Shown here piece by piece: positions 25,418 through 33,310 of a DNA stretch of 64,000 nucleotides (position 1 is its first letter; each line of letters opens with the position of its first letter). The translations under genes were made by a program, and so were the position numbers. The notes below the pieces were generated by a model. It did no database searches. It was given only the letters and a program-made list of their open reading frames with translations, and was not told the origin of the DNA. The DNA lies in NCBI RefSeq assembly GCF_011397115.1, contig NZ_AP022822.1:1911001-1975000 (forward strand), read 5' to 3'. The stretch comes from Enterococcus saigonensis (GTDB lineage: Bacteria; Bacillota; Bacilli; Lactobacillales; Enterococcaceae).

Positions 25418-25888
25418 TTGACAATTGGGAATCGAATAAAAATTGAAAGAAAGAATAAAAATATTTCTCAGCAGCAGTTGGCAGATCATCTAAATATCTC
25501 AAGACAAGCTGTTTCGAGATGGGAGAACAACATCTCTTTACCAGATTTGAATACCATAGTCTTAATTGCTAAGTATTTTGATATAAAACTAGATAACTTT
25601 ACGAACGAAGTTATCGAAGATGATAGTGCTACGGAGATAAAAGAAGATGGAGTACAGGGAGCTAAAGAAAAATTTGAAGTAGATGCAGAAAAGAAAGATG
25701 TTAAAGATATAGCAATTAAAGAAGCGACACCATATATCCTTGTTCTTACATCTATCATAACAATGGTTTTCTTGTTGCCATCTAAGGTTAAAGTTCCAAT
25801 ACTATTTTTTGGTTTACTGTTTATCATATTCTTTGTTTCATGTCTGCTTATTTACTATATAATAAAGAATTACTTATCTCGAGAATGA
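25418..25888 (+). CDS. XRE regulator with C-terminal membrane anchor
   Basis: About 156 residues from TTG 25418, chosen because AAGGGAGG lies 8 nt upstream; an in-frame ATG at 25397 has no such site. The N-terminal Cro/CI HTH reads ISQQQLADHLNISRQAVSRWEN (residues ~16-37). An acidic linker follows, then two TM segments (about 104-125 and 128-148). Membrane-tethered XRE proteins often sense envelope or peptide signals. It diverges from the bacteriocin-like operon, which it probably controls. Confidence 0.82.
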   Translation: MTIGNRIKIERKNKNISQQQLADHLNISRQAVSRWENNISLPDLNTIVLIAKYFDIKLDNFTNEVIEDDSATEIKEDGVQGAKEKFEVDAEKKDVKDIAIKEATPYILVLTSIITMVFLLPSKVKVPILFFGLLFIIFFVSCLLIYYIIKNYLSRE

Positions 25889-25980
25889 ATAGAATCAAGA
25901 ATGACTGGTATTAGTGATATGAATTTCTACTTATTTTGAGTTGAAAAGTTGATAGACAATAAATAAATTTCAAGTAAAGC

Positions 25981-26013
25981 AAAAAGGACTCTATATTTGA
26001 ACGAGTCCTTTTT
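25981..26013 (+). terminator. Terminator after the XRE-TM regulator
   Basis: AAAAAGGACTC / GAGTCCTTTTT, perfect 11-bp stem with an 11-nt loop. It can act in both directions. Confidence 0.85.
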
Positions 26014-26090
26014 AAATATCATAGACTAAGCTGCTTAGTGCGTTTTCAAAAATAAATCGATGCGCCTTACCTATTCATGAATATACATTT

Positions 26091-26474
26091 TTATTTCTGA
26101 TTTCCTAACAATACAATCTTATCCGCCTTATAATACATTGGATGTCCGGCCATGCTTGGTTGTAGATTCTCAAATCGACATTTGACACTCTCGCGCTTCA
26201 TAATCTCATCATTGTTAATCGGATGGTCTAAGGTATTGACGGTGACTTGCGTTGCTTTTTTACGGAATTGTCCCTCTAGGATAGTCACCGAATATTTGTA
26301 CCCGATAATCTCATCAGTATAGAAGTTTCTTGGTTTGTTTTCGCGATCTAGAATGACCTGTCCGTTTTCATCGGTGCGAGTTTCAGTCGCAAATTTCGGA
26401 GTGACCTCATCTAGTTCAAAGGTTGGGCCAATGGCTCCGAAATCAAAATCGTTGATACTTAACATTTTTGGCAT
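26091..26474 (-). CDS. DUF961-like accessory protein of the mobilization module
   Basis: 127 residues, ATG 26474 behind AAAGGAAG. It resembles the small DUF961 proteins (Tn916 Orf22/23 type) that accompany Rep_trans relaxases: a compact beta-rich protein ending in YYKADKIVLLGNQK, close to the family's KADDIVL ending. Family role is assistance to the relaxase in DNA processing or element replication. It lies 63 bp after the initiator gene in the same direction. Confidence 0.6.
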   Translation of the reverse strand: MPKMLSINDFDFGAIGPTFELDEVTPKFATETRTDENGQVILDRENKPRNFYTDEIIGYKYSVTILEGQFRKKATQVTVNTLDHPINNDEIMKRESVKCRFENLQPSMAGHPMYYKADKIVLLGNQK

Positions 26475-26537
26475 CGTGTTTTCTTCCTTTCTTTGCTATA
26501 CTTGTTTTAGAAAATTTTTAACAGAGCGTTCGTTCAC

Positions 26538-27638
26538 TTATTGGGAAGTGACGGACGCTTTTTTGGTGCGTTCTTGAATAAGCGGAATTAAATCGGGACG
26601 TTGTTGTTCACTGACGTATTGAATCATGCGGTCAGAAAGTTCGGGTGTCCATTCATAATTGGGGCGAATCTCTAACAAACTTGGATCAATCCCGACACCC
26701 TCATGATGCAAGAAAAAGAGTGCCTGAGTTAATGCCATGGGTCCACCATATTCATACCAGTTCAAGGAACGGTCAAAGCTACTCACTTGATACTGCCGAG
26801 TGATAGTAGGAACCAGACTTGGTTTTAGGTAGTCTTGCCACCAACGACAGACCTGCTTTAAGGAGCCGTCCGTGTAAAAGGTAAGTTCCGTTTGTAGAAA
26901 TCCTCGAATTAAGTTTGCGATACATTGATCTTGCGGTAAAAAGGCAATCGTTCGAAAGAGGCTTTCTGCCACGTCATTTCGTGTCTCGACTTCCAAACGA
27001 ATTTGGGGAGCCCGAGCCAGAATTTCCTCTTGTTTCACTCCATCAAAATCTTTGGCCATTTCTTTGGCTTTGTCGTAAGCCCGAAACATACAAGCCGATC
27101 CTCGAACGCCGATACTAACCGTTTTTGCCCGTTGTTTGGCATTAGACTCGCTGTCATGGAGTTGATAGCTTCGCCCTTTTGAAAGGAACTGTTTTCGCTT
27201 CACTTTATTGTGAATCTGATCCACTGTGAAATAAGGGACTTCGTTGTAATCATCCAAGGCTAAATCTAGACGCTTGATTTCAAAAGTGAAGGCGGTTTGG
27301 CTGGCATACTCGTAAAAGCGGGTGGCGAGTTCTTGAAAGACATTCGCCTTGGGGTTATACGAAAGCAAAATCCATTCATAGGTGGTACAAGCTTGTCCGC
27401 TTAAGACAAGGGTTCCGCGTTCTTTGGCCTTTTCTGGCTGGTGATAGGTGTAGTATTTGAGAAAGCCACAGGTGTACACAATATCGTATTCTTCATGTTT
27501 TAAACTGCCGGCTTGAATCGAAACGGATTCTAAACTGATTTTTAACAAGTCTTGAAAGACCGTCTGATAACTGACTTGATGCAAGACGGCTTGAAACCAA
27601 TCTACTTTTCCTAGCACATTCTGGGTACTTTTGGTCAT
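26538..27638 (-). CDS. Rep_trans / MobT-type replication initiator or relaxase
   Basis: 366 residues from ATG 27638, chosen for AAAGGAGGTGACC upstream. Family features (Rep_trans, PF02486; Tn916 MobT and ICEBs1 NicK relatives) include VDWFQAVLH near the N-terminus, FEIKRLDLALDDYN (the strand with paired acidic residues) and MFRAYDKAKE with the catalytic Tyr, followed by RLEVETRN. It should nick one strand at the element's origin for rolling-circle replication or transfer. The GC-rich hairpin region upstream (27790-27914) is the likely origin. Base composition is visibly richer in G+C than the cargo. Confidence 0.83.
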   Translation of the reverse strand: MTKSTQNVLGKVDWFQAVLHQVSYQTVFQDLLKISLESVSIQAGSLKHEEYDIVYTCGFLKYYTYHQPEKAKERGTLVLSGQACTTYEWILLSYNPKANVFQELATRFYEYASQTAFTFEIKRLDLALDDYNEVPYFTVDQIHNKVKRKQFLSKGRSYQLHDSESNAKQRAKTVSIGVRGSACMFRAYDKAKEMAKDFDGVKQEEILARAPQIRLEVETRNDVAESLFRTIAFLPQDQCIANLIRGFLQTELTFYTDGSLKQVCRWWQDYLKPSLVPTITRQYQVSSFDRSLNWYEYGGPMALTQALFFLHHEGVGIDPSLLEIRPNYEWTPELSDRMIQYVSEQQRPDLIPLIQERTKKASVTSQ

Positions 27639-27789
27639 TTGGTCACCTCCTTTAAAATTTGCGCTTGTTCGCAAATCATTTTTGTTGTGAAAAAGCTTGG
27701 TATTATCAGCTTTTTTTGCATTTTTCCGGTAGTTATTAGCCATTATTTTTCTCTTTATAAGGTGCTATTAGAAAGGCACCTTATCCTAA

Positions 27790-27914
27790 GCCGGTGTCTG
27801 GTGTTCGCAAAAGACCCGTGCGTTCCACGCGTCCGTAAGCCTCGCCTGCTGATTGGCTCTCAGCCATCGCAGGCGAGGCAACGGCTGCGGCAACCACACC
27901 AACCCAACACCGGC
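27790..27914. other. GC-rich nested hairpins, candidate oriT/replication origin
   Basis: GCCTCGCCTGC (27839-27849) pairs with GCAGGCGAGGC (27869-27879), enclosing TGGCT/AGCCA. An outer pair GCCGGTGT (27790-27797) and ACACCGGC (27907-27914) brackets the whole. It is the most GC-rich stretch of the window and lies 150-280 bp upstream of the initiator start, where relatives have their nick region. Confidence 0.6.
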
Positions 27915-27940
27915 TCCTTTCCTTGGCCCCACACCTTTGT

Positions 27941-28204
27941 TTAGTTTTGATAGGTTAATAACCATCTTCTCAACGCCTGAATGCTGTATAAAACCATACC
28001 TGAGTCCAATCGAATTTCTGGACAGCCCTGAAGAACCCATTCTTTCAATGTATTAACACTCACATCAAAATGCGCCGCACAATATTTTTGTTTGACGATA
28101 TCCTGTTGGGTTTGTGTTTCTTCCAAGCGGGTTTCTAACAGGGCAAAGAATTGATTGGTCTGATCTTTTTGCCAATCCAGGAGCGCTTGTGCCAATACCG
28201 ACAT
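27941..28204 (-). CDS. Small helix-turn-helix DNA-binding protein
   Basis: 87 residues from ATG 28204, chosen for AAGGAGGTG. The C-terminal half, YCAAHFDVSVNTLKEWVLQGCPEIRLDSG.. then ALRRWL, is a MerR/excisionase-like winged helix. The N-terminal half is a Gln/Glu-rich helix. Likely an excisionase or origin-binding accessory. It is the first gene of the rightmost minus-strand group and diverges from the XRE regulator. Confidence 0.65.
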   Translation of the reverse strand: MSVLAQALLDWQKDQTNQFFALLETRLEETQTQQDIVKQKYCAAHFDVSVNTLKEWVLQGCPEIRLDSGMVLYSIQALRRWLLTYQN

Positions 28205-28400
28205 TCTTTTCACCTCCTTACATTTTCTTTTTAAAACTAAAAGAACTATAAATAAATAAAATAGTATCTTTTTGTACACTCTACCGCGATTCAAAAAAGA
28301 TGTCAAGTATATTTTAAAAGTTTATTTGAAATACTATTTAGTTTATTTTTTGCTTGAATTTTTTAGGGAAAGCGCTTATGATAGATTCGAGGTGAGGAAA

Positions 28401-28922
28401 ATGATAGAAAACTTTGGCGGCAATGTCGCTCGTTTACGAAAAGAAATGGGACTTTCCCAAACGGAATTAGCAGAAAAGATTGGTGTACAAAAACAAACCA
28501 TCTCCAATATAGAACGGGGAATTCGCTACCCGACCTTTGAGAGCTTAGAAAAATTTGCGACGGTCTTTCATGCGACACCGATTCAACTCTTTGGTTCACC
28601 AAAAGAGATTGCGGTCTCTGAAACAACGGTTATTCTTGATCGCATCGACGAGTACGATCAAAAAGTTCAAAACTTGTTTACTTTGGCAAAAATTTTGAAT
28701 AGCCATACAGTGAAAGAGATAGACGAGGTAGCAGAAAAGCTAGCCTTTATTGAACGTTTCTTTACCCCACAAATGCGTTTGGATGAAGACGGAAATCCGA
28801 TTTTGGATCGTCATGGGAAGCCGGAGATGAAGCCAGTCTTCTTTGACAATTTACCGTTTGAAGAAATCGAGAAAACCGCAAAAGACTTAGCTTTCATTCA
28901 AGAAGCGCAACAGAACAAGTAA
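28401..28922 (+). CDS. XRE-family regulator of the element
   Basis: 173 residues from ATG 28401, with GAGGTGAGG upstream. HTH LSQTELAEKIGVQKQTISNIERG at about 19-41. The C-terminal part is helical and includes MRLDEDGNPILDRHGKPEMKP. It diverges from the small HTH gene and precedes the integrase by about 50 bp, so it probably controls replication/excision genes. Confidence 0.82.
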   Translation: MIENFGGNVARLRKEMGLSQTELAEKIGVQKQTISNIERGIRYPTFESLEKFATVFHATPIQLFGSPKEIAVSETTVILDRIDEYDQKVQNLFTLAKILNSHTVKEIDEVAEKLAFIERFFTPQMRLDEDGNPILDRHGKPEMKPVFFDNLPFEEIEKTAKDLAFIQEAQQNK

Positions 28923-28931
28923 CAAAAGTTC

Positions 28932-28951
28932 ATTCCTTTCCTATGTGCCCC
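28932..28951 (-). repeat. Element-internal 20-bp repeat, copy 3 (inverted)
   Basis: Exact reverse complement of copy 1, located between the XRE gene and the integrase start. Together the copies flank the cargo-carrying part of the element. Confidence 0.7.
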
Positions 28952-28974
28952 ACACAAATAGGAGGAAAAATAGA

Positions 28975-30120
28975 ATGGCTAATTTTGATCAATATGAAAA
29001 AAAGAATGGTGATAAAGCATGGAAGTTCCAAGCTTATCTAGGAACTGACAAAGTAACAGGTAAACCAATTAAAACCACTCGAAGAAATTTTAAAACAAAA
29101 AAAGAAGCCCAACTTGCTTTAGCTAAATTGCAAGTGGACTTTGAACAAAAAGGTCTCGAAAAAGATGGAAATGAGACTTTTCAACAAGTTTATGATTTGT
29201 GGCTGGACACTTATAAAACTACTGTAAAAGAAGTAACGTTCATGAAAACCGAAATTAAGTTTCGAAAATGGATTCTACCAAAATATGGTGACCTAAGAGT
29301 GAATAAAGTGACTGTACGGATGGCACAAGAAATCATTAATCAATGGGCAAAAGAAACGGATCAGTACCGAATACTGCATTCAACTGCAAAAAGAGTATTT
29401 GAATATGCGATAAATCTTGGCATTATAACAAACAATCCATTGTCACATATTATGATGCCAAAACGTGAAAAGCGAACAACCACAGAAAAGGTTAAAGCCT
29501 ACACCAAGGAAGAAGTAAAAAAAATTTCTGAGTATCTTCAGTCAAAGAGTGGAACATATCGTTCTGAATATGATAAGACACTTATGCGATTCCTATTTTA
29601 CACAGGTTGTCGAATCAGCGAGGCTCTTGCATTAAACTGGAATGACATCAACTTCGATGAAAAAACAGTTACTATCAACAAAACTCTCAGTCAAACAAAA
29701 CACGGCTATAAGGTCTCTTCACCGAAAACAGATACCAGCACAGCCACAATATCAGTTGATGATGTTACCTTATCTTTCCTAAAAAAATGGCAATTAAATC
29801 AAAAAGAATTTATGTTGCACATTGGATTAACCAATCCTGAAATGATTTTTTGCGGTATTTATAAACAAATCGTAACTCATCATGCTATCTATGTACGGTT
29901 ACAAACAATTACCGAAAAAGCTGGAGTTCCCTTTCTAGGTATCCATGTGACAAGGCATACACATGCTAGCCTTCTTCTAGACGCTGGTGCATCATTAAAG
30001 GACGTACAAGATCGACTAAGACATGCTTCAATCAAAATTACAATGGATACTTATGGTCATCTAAGTAAAGAGACAAAAGTCCAAACTGTTGATAAATTTG
30101 TTCAACATCTTAATGCTTGA
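28975..30120 (+). CDS. Tyrosine recombinase (integrase) of element 1
   Basis: 381 residues from ATG 28975 behind GGAGG. The N-terminal AP2-like arm-binding domain carries YEKKNGDKAWKFQAYLG, then comes the core-binding domain. The catalytic domain has TGCRISEALAL (Arg), HVTRHTHASLLL (H-x-x-R) and KITMDTYGHLS (Tyr nucleophile). This is the Tn916/phage type. It sits next to the right attachment site, and its direct-repeat arm sites are found at both ends. Confidence 0.93.
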   Translation: MANFDQYEKKNGDKAWKFQAYLGTDKVTGKPIKTTRRNFKTKKEAQLALAKLQVDFEQKGLEKDGNETFQQVYDLWLDTYKTTVKEVTFMKTEIKFRKWILPKYGDLRVNKVTVRMAQEIINQWAKETDQYRILHSTAKRVFEYAINLGIITNNPLSHIMMPKREKRTTTEKVKAYTKEEVKKISEYLQSKSGTYRSEYDKTLMRFLFYTGCRISEALALNWNDINFDEKTVTINKTLSQTKHGYKVSSPKTDTSTATISVDDVTLSFLKKWQLNQKEFMLHIGLTNPEMIFCGIYKQIVTHHAIYVRLQTITEKAGVPFLGIHVTRHTHASLLLDAGASLKDVQDRLRHASIKITMDTYGHLSKETKVQTVDKFVQHLNA

Positions 30121-30127
30121 TAATCTA

Positions 30128-30151
30128 ATGGCATTCAATTTGGCATTCAAA
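30128..30151 (+). repeat. Right arm-type direct repeat
   Basis: ATGGCATTCAATTTGGCATTCAAA differs by one base from the left copy (19851-19874). It begins 8 bp after the integrase stop. Confidence 0.65.
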
Positions 30152-30160
30152 AAAGAAGAA

Positions 30161-30194
30161 AAAGAGCAGAATCCCTATATGCTAGGGATTCTGC
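30161..30194 (-). terminator. Element-supplied terminator for the ireB-ruvX-DUF1292 operon
   Basis: GCAGAATCCCTA (30166-30177) pairs with TAGGGATTCTGC (30183-30194); on the minus strand the stem is followed by TCTTTTTC. It lies inside the element and replaces the original terminator now at 19.7 kb. Confidence 0.85.
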
Positions 30195-30206
30195 CCTCTA
30201 GAAATC

Positions 30207-30518
30207 TTATTCTTCTTCTTCACTCATGAATGTATTGAAGACTTCTTCAATCATGTCCCATTCAGCTTCAGTTTCGATTTGTTCCAATTCGCCTTCTGTA
30301 CCATCTTCGTTTTCGATGTATGCATAGGCTTGTAATTCAACGTCTTCGTCTTCTGATGCACCTGCTGGGTACAATAAAACGTAATTGCGATTGAATTCTT
30401 CTTGTCCATCAATTGTTAATAAAATTTCGTAAAGCGTTTCGTTACCTTGATCGTCTACTAACGTAATGTGTTCGTGTCCTTCATGATCATGGTTGTGGTC
30501 GTGATTATGTTCAGTCAT
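30207..30518 (-). CDS. DUF1292 (YrzB-like) protein, target of the element
   Basis: 103 residues. A His-rich start (MTEHNHDHNHDHEGHEH) precedes the DUF1292 domain, ITLVDDQGNETLYEILLT, with YVLLYPAG. The C-terminal FMSEEEE and TAA lie in the attachment core, so the last codons are element-borne while the protein sequence stays unchanged. Last gene of ireB-ruvX-DUF1292. Function unknown; the His cluster could bind metal. Confidence 0.9.
   Translation of the reverse strand: MTEHNHDHNHDHEGHEHITLVDDQGNETLYEILLTIDGQEEFNRNYVLLYPAGASEDEDVELQAYAYIENEDGTEGELEQIETEAEWDMIEEVFNTFMSEEEE
30208..30222. repeat. Right attachment core (attR), inside the DUF1292 gene
   Basis: TATTCTTCTTCTTCA, identical to attL. 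It encodes the terminal Glu codons and part of the stop on the minus strand. Confidence 0.85.
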
Positions 30519-30533
30519 TTGCTTTCCTCTTTC

Positions 30534-30968
30534 CTACAAAGGCGACTTTATATCGCTGCGATCTAAATAATTTTGTAAAATCATCACGGCGGCTAACTTA
30601 TCGATAACCTTTTTCCGTTTTGCCCGTGACGTATTCGCTTGTTCTACGAGCATTCGCTCTGCTTGAACCGTGGTTAAGCGTTCATCTTGATAAAAAACGG
30701 GCAAGTGAAATAACTCTTCTAATTTTTCACCATAAGCTTGTGATGCCTCAGCCCGTGGACCAATGGTATTGTTCATATTCTTTGGTAAACCCACAACAAA
30801 TTGTGTTACTTCATATTGGGTTACCAGTTCTTTAATACGATCAAATCCAAATTCACCATTGGCTTCATCAATACGGATAATTTCCACACCTTGTGCTGTC
30901 CAGCCCAATAAATCACTGACTGCAACGCCAACAGTTTTTGAACCGACATCTAATCCCATGATCCGCAT
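30534..30968 (-). CDS. ruvX: Putative pre-16S rRNA nuclease / Holliday junction resolvase family RuvX (YqgF)
   Basis: 144 residues. It has the RNase H-like fold with MRIMGLDVGSKTVGVAVSD (first catalytic Asp), VVGLPKNMNNTIGPRA, and DERLTTVQAERML with the second acidic pair; DKLAAVMILQNYLD closes the active site. The family processes 16S rRNA ends and was first proposed to resolve Holliday junctions. The start overlaps the ireB stop by one base (TAATG). Confidence 0.95.
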   Translation of the reverse strand: MRIMGLDVGSKTVGVAVSDLLGWTAQGVEIIRIDEANGEFGFDRIKELVTQYEVTQFVVGLPKNMNNTIGPRAEASQAYGEKLEELFHLPVFYQDERLTTVQAERMLVEQANTSRAKRKKVIDKLAAVMILQNYLDRSDIKSPL

Positions 30969-31234
30969 TACAGGCTAATCCCATGATTGCCAAGGTAATA
31001 CCGAATTAAGACCTCTAAAATCTCGTCTCTTTCATGACGACGGATTAAATTACGGGCATCACGATAACGAGGTATATAGGCTGGGTCGCCGGAAAGTAAA
31101 TAACCTACGATTTGGTTGATAGGATTGTAACCTTTTTCTTCCAAAGCGCGATAAACAATGGCCAACGTTTCACTTACTTCTTTTTTGCGACTATCGTCAA
31201 AATCAAAACGTACTGTTTCATCTGTAAAACCCAC
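30968..31234 (-). CDS. ireB: IreB regulatory phosphoprotein (DUF965)
   Basis: 88 residues from GTG 31234, preferred over GTG 31243 because AGAGGTG lies 6 nt upstream and the protein then begins MGFTDETVRF as in relatives. NPINQIVGYLLSGDPAYIPRY is the family hallmark. In E. faecalis IreB is a substrate of the IreK kinase and modulates cephalosporin resistance. Usually part of alaS-ireB-ruvX-DUF1292; here no alaS lies upstream. Confidence 0.92.
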   Translation of the reverse strand: MGFTDETVRFDFDDSRKKEVSETLAIVYRALEEKGYNPINQIVGYLLSGDPAYIPRYRDARNLIRRHERDEILEVLIRYYLGNHGISL

Positions 31235-31393
31235 AGTTAACACCTCTTTCTTCTAACTATTGCTATAGTTCATTTTACTAAAACTTCTCTAAAACTACAA
31301 ACAAAGCGTCTACTTTTCCTACTTTAACAAAGGAATATGCTTTTTTTATGAAGTCTGTTTCTTATTTTAACATTTTTTAAGTGAAAAAAATGC

Positions 31394-32245
31394 CTAAAAT
31401 GAGCGATAAACGTATTGATTTTTAGGTGCTTTAATCGTACTTGTCTTTGTAGTCTGTACCACTGGCAGCTCCCGTTTTAAAGGTTGATAAAAATTACTTT
31501 GAATAACCCCTTCAATATGCACCCATTGATCATTTTTAAAACTAGTTCCTGTCGGTAAATGGATTCGTAAACCAAAAACCCCAGAATCGGCAACACAGTG
31601 AATAATTCCAAAGCGGAAAACAAAATCATCTTCTTTTTGATCTTGTTTAGCGTGATAAATAAAGCCATCAAAACTAATTTTACGCCCAATAAATTCACTT
31701 GGATAATTATAAATTAATTCCATTATTTCTAAGTAATTTTCCTCAGTAACAGCTAAAATTTTTGACTCGTCATATTTTTTCATTAATTTATCCATTTGCT
31801 TTTGGTATTCGGTTTTATTGTAGTACATGCTAGTATTTGGTTGTAAATATTGAGTTTGCATTTGCGGATCTCCTACCGATTCTTTGCTAATCGGAAATTG
31901 AAAACCTTTGGCCTGAACAATCGTAGTATCCAAACTGACCACTGGAAAAAAAGTCCCTACAATAACCGGTAGTACTAATAAAATATACGCAATTATGCGT
32001 TGATGTCTTTTTTTAAGACCATGCTCGTGTGCCATTTCTTCGTGGCTATGGGTATGATTTTCGTCATTTTTACCATCAGCTTTTACCCATAATACAAGTT
32101 GTACCATTGCCAAGATAAAAGATAAAATCATAGATAAAACTGCCAGATAACTATAGTGAACATTAATAAACTGATTAAGTTTTCCCGTAACTTGCAAATA
32201 CATCATCAACTCGAAATAACCAGCTAAAATTAAAAAGCGAATCAT
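31394..32245 (-). CDS. TIGR03943-type membrane subunit (YcgQ-like)
   Basis: 283 residues from ATG 32245, which shares ATGA with the stop of the permease gene. TM helices at about 5-20 and 30-55, a His-rich loop (HTHSHEEMAHEH), a TM at about 85-105, then an extracellular DUF1980-like domain with FIGRKISFDGFIYH, FRFGIIHCVADSGVFGLRI and WVHIEG. Family context: always paired with a DUF318 permease. The His-rich loop hints at metal ions. The actual substrate is unproved. Confidence 0.85.
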   Translation of the reverse strand: MIRFLILAGYFELMMYLQVTGKLNQFINVHYSYLAVLSMILSFILAMVQLVLWVKADGKNDENHTHSHEEMAHEHGLKKRHQRIIAYILLVLPVIVGTFFPVVSLDTTIVQAKGFQFPISKESVGDPQMQTQYLQPNTSMYYNKTEYQKQMDKLMKKYDESKILAVTEENYLEIMELIYNYPSEFIGRKISFDGFIYHAKQDQKEDDFVFRFGIIHCVADSGVFGLRIHLPTGTSFKNDQWVHIEGVIQSNFYQPLKRELPVVQTTKTSTIKAPKNQYVYRSF

Positions 32246-33183
32246 AAAGACACCACCAATGCATAACCTGTAACGCAAACGACAATAATTGCGACGAAAT
32301 TTGCGATAAAACGTGTGCTAAAATAGCGATTCATCATTAAGAGATTTTTAATATCCACCATGGGGCCAAAAACCAAAAAACCAACAACTGGACCGGTACC
32401 AAACAAGCTTAACAATGAAGAACCAATAAAAGCATCCGCTTCTGAGCACAAAGACATCGCCAAAGCCAAAAAGAGCATCACGAAAACTGCTAAGACTTTG
32501 TTTGAACCGAGTGTTAACATGACTCCAGTAGGTAAATACGTTTGCATGGCAGCTGCGATTAAGCCACCAATCATTAAGTAGCGACCAGTATCAAAAAATT
32601 CATCAACGCTATGTTCCAATACATGTCCTAGTTGTTGCACAAAGCTTTTCTTTCTCATTGAGTTAGAAGCATCCTCATGATGGTGGTGATGCCCTCCTTT
32701 ATTCACATTGGTTACAGCTTGTTGTAGGGTAGCGTCTTTAATAATCGGTTGTTGGTTGAAATAAGCCAGCCAAATACCAATGACCATAGCAACAATTAAA
32801 CTACCGACTACCCGCAAAAAAGCATACTGCATCGAATTTCCAAAGGCGATAAAAGTGGAAAAAATGACAATTGGATTAATAATAGGTGCTGTTAGCATAA
32901 AGGCAAAAGCAGTGTGATTAGGGACTCCTTTTTTGACAAATTGATTGACAATTGGTACTATCCCACATTCACAAGAAGGAAAGAAAAAGCCTAAACCACA
33001 GCCAACTGCAATCGAGGCGAATTTATTTTGGGGCAATAATTTTTGGACTCTTTCTGGTGTTAAAAAAACATACAGTGCCCCAGAAATAATGCATCCTAAT
33101 AAAACAAAGGGCAATGCTTCAATTACAATAGATAAAAAAATCATACTCATCTGTAAAACCGAATCAGGTAAATGATTAAACAT
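32242..33183 (-). CDS. DUF318 permease (YcgR-like)
   Basis: 313 residues with about eight TM helices in two halves. Conserved motifs are FFFPSCECGIVPI (Cys pair) and SLCSEADAFIGSSL, both hallmarks of the ArsP/DUF318 permease family. A cytoplasmic loop contains HHHHHED (around 170). The two genes overlap by 4 bp and work as a pair. A role in metal or metalloid efflux is inferred from the family and the His-rich loops. Confidence 0.87.
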   Translation of the reverse strand: MFNHLPDSVLQMSMIFLSIVIEALPFVLLGCIISGALYVFLTPERVQKLLPQNKFASIAVGCGLGFFFPSCECGIVPIVNQFVKKGVPNHTAFAFMLTAPIINPIVIFSTFIAFGNSMQYAFLRVVGSLIVAMVIGIWLAYFNQQPIIKDATLQQAVTNVNKGGHHHHHEDASNSMRKKSFVQQLGHVLEHSVDEFFDTGRYLMIGGLIAAAMQTYLPTGVMLTLGSNKVLAVFVMLFLALAMSLCSEADAFIGSSLLSLFGTGPVVGFLVFGPMVDIKNLLMMNRYFSTRFIANFVAIIVVCVTGYALVVSL

Positions 33184-33310
33184 TAAAAGACTCCTTAAGT
33201 TATTTCAATATGTAATTTTGTTGTTTCATCAAAAAGAGAACCTTCTAACGCAATGGGCTAAATAAGGTCTCATTTTTTAAATCTTATTTTTTCATCGCTT
33301 TAATATACGC

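Larger units (their letters stand above)
19727..30222. mobile_element. 10.5-kb integrative, probably mobilizable element in the DUF1292 gene
   Basis: The 15-bp repeat TATTCTTCTTCTTCA is present at both ends (19727-19741 and 30208-30222), with the flanking CATGAATG also shared. Inside are a tyrosine integrase next to the right end, XRE and small DNA-binding regulators, a Rep_trans/MobT-type initiator, a DUF961-like protein and AT-rich cargo. No FtsK-like coupling protein or type IV secretion genes are present. It is therefore not a self-transmissible ICE, but could be mobilised by one. Insertion replaced the last codons of the target gene with an equivalent copy. Confidence 0.88.

Noticed and set aside
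27786..28056. Open frames on both strands across the GC-rich hairpin
   Set aside because: The codons are created by the inverted repeats. No ribosome site; the region fits an origin better.
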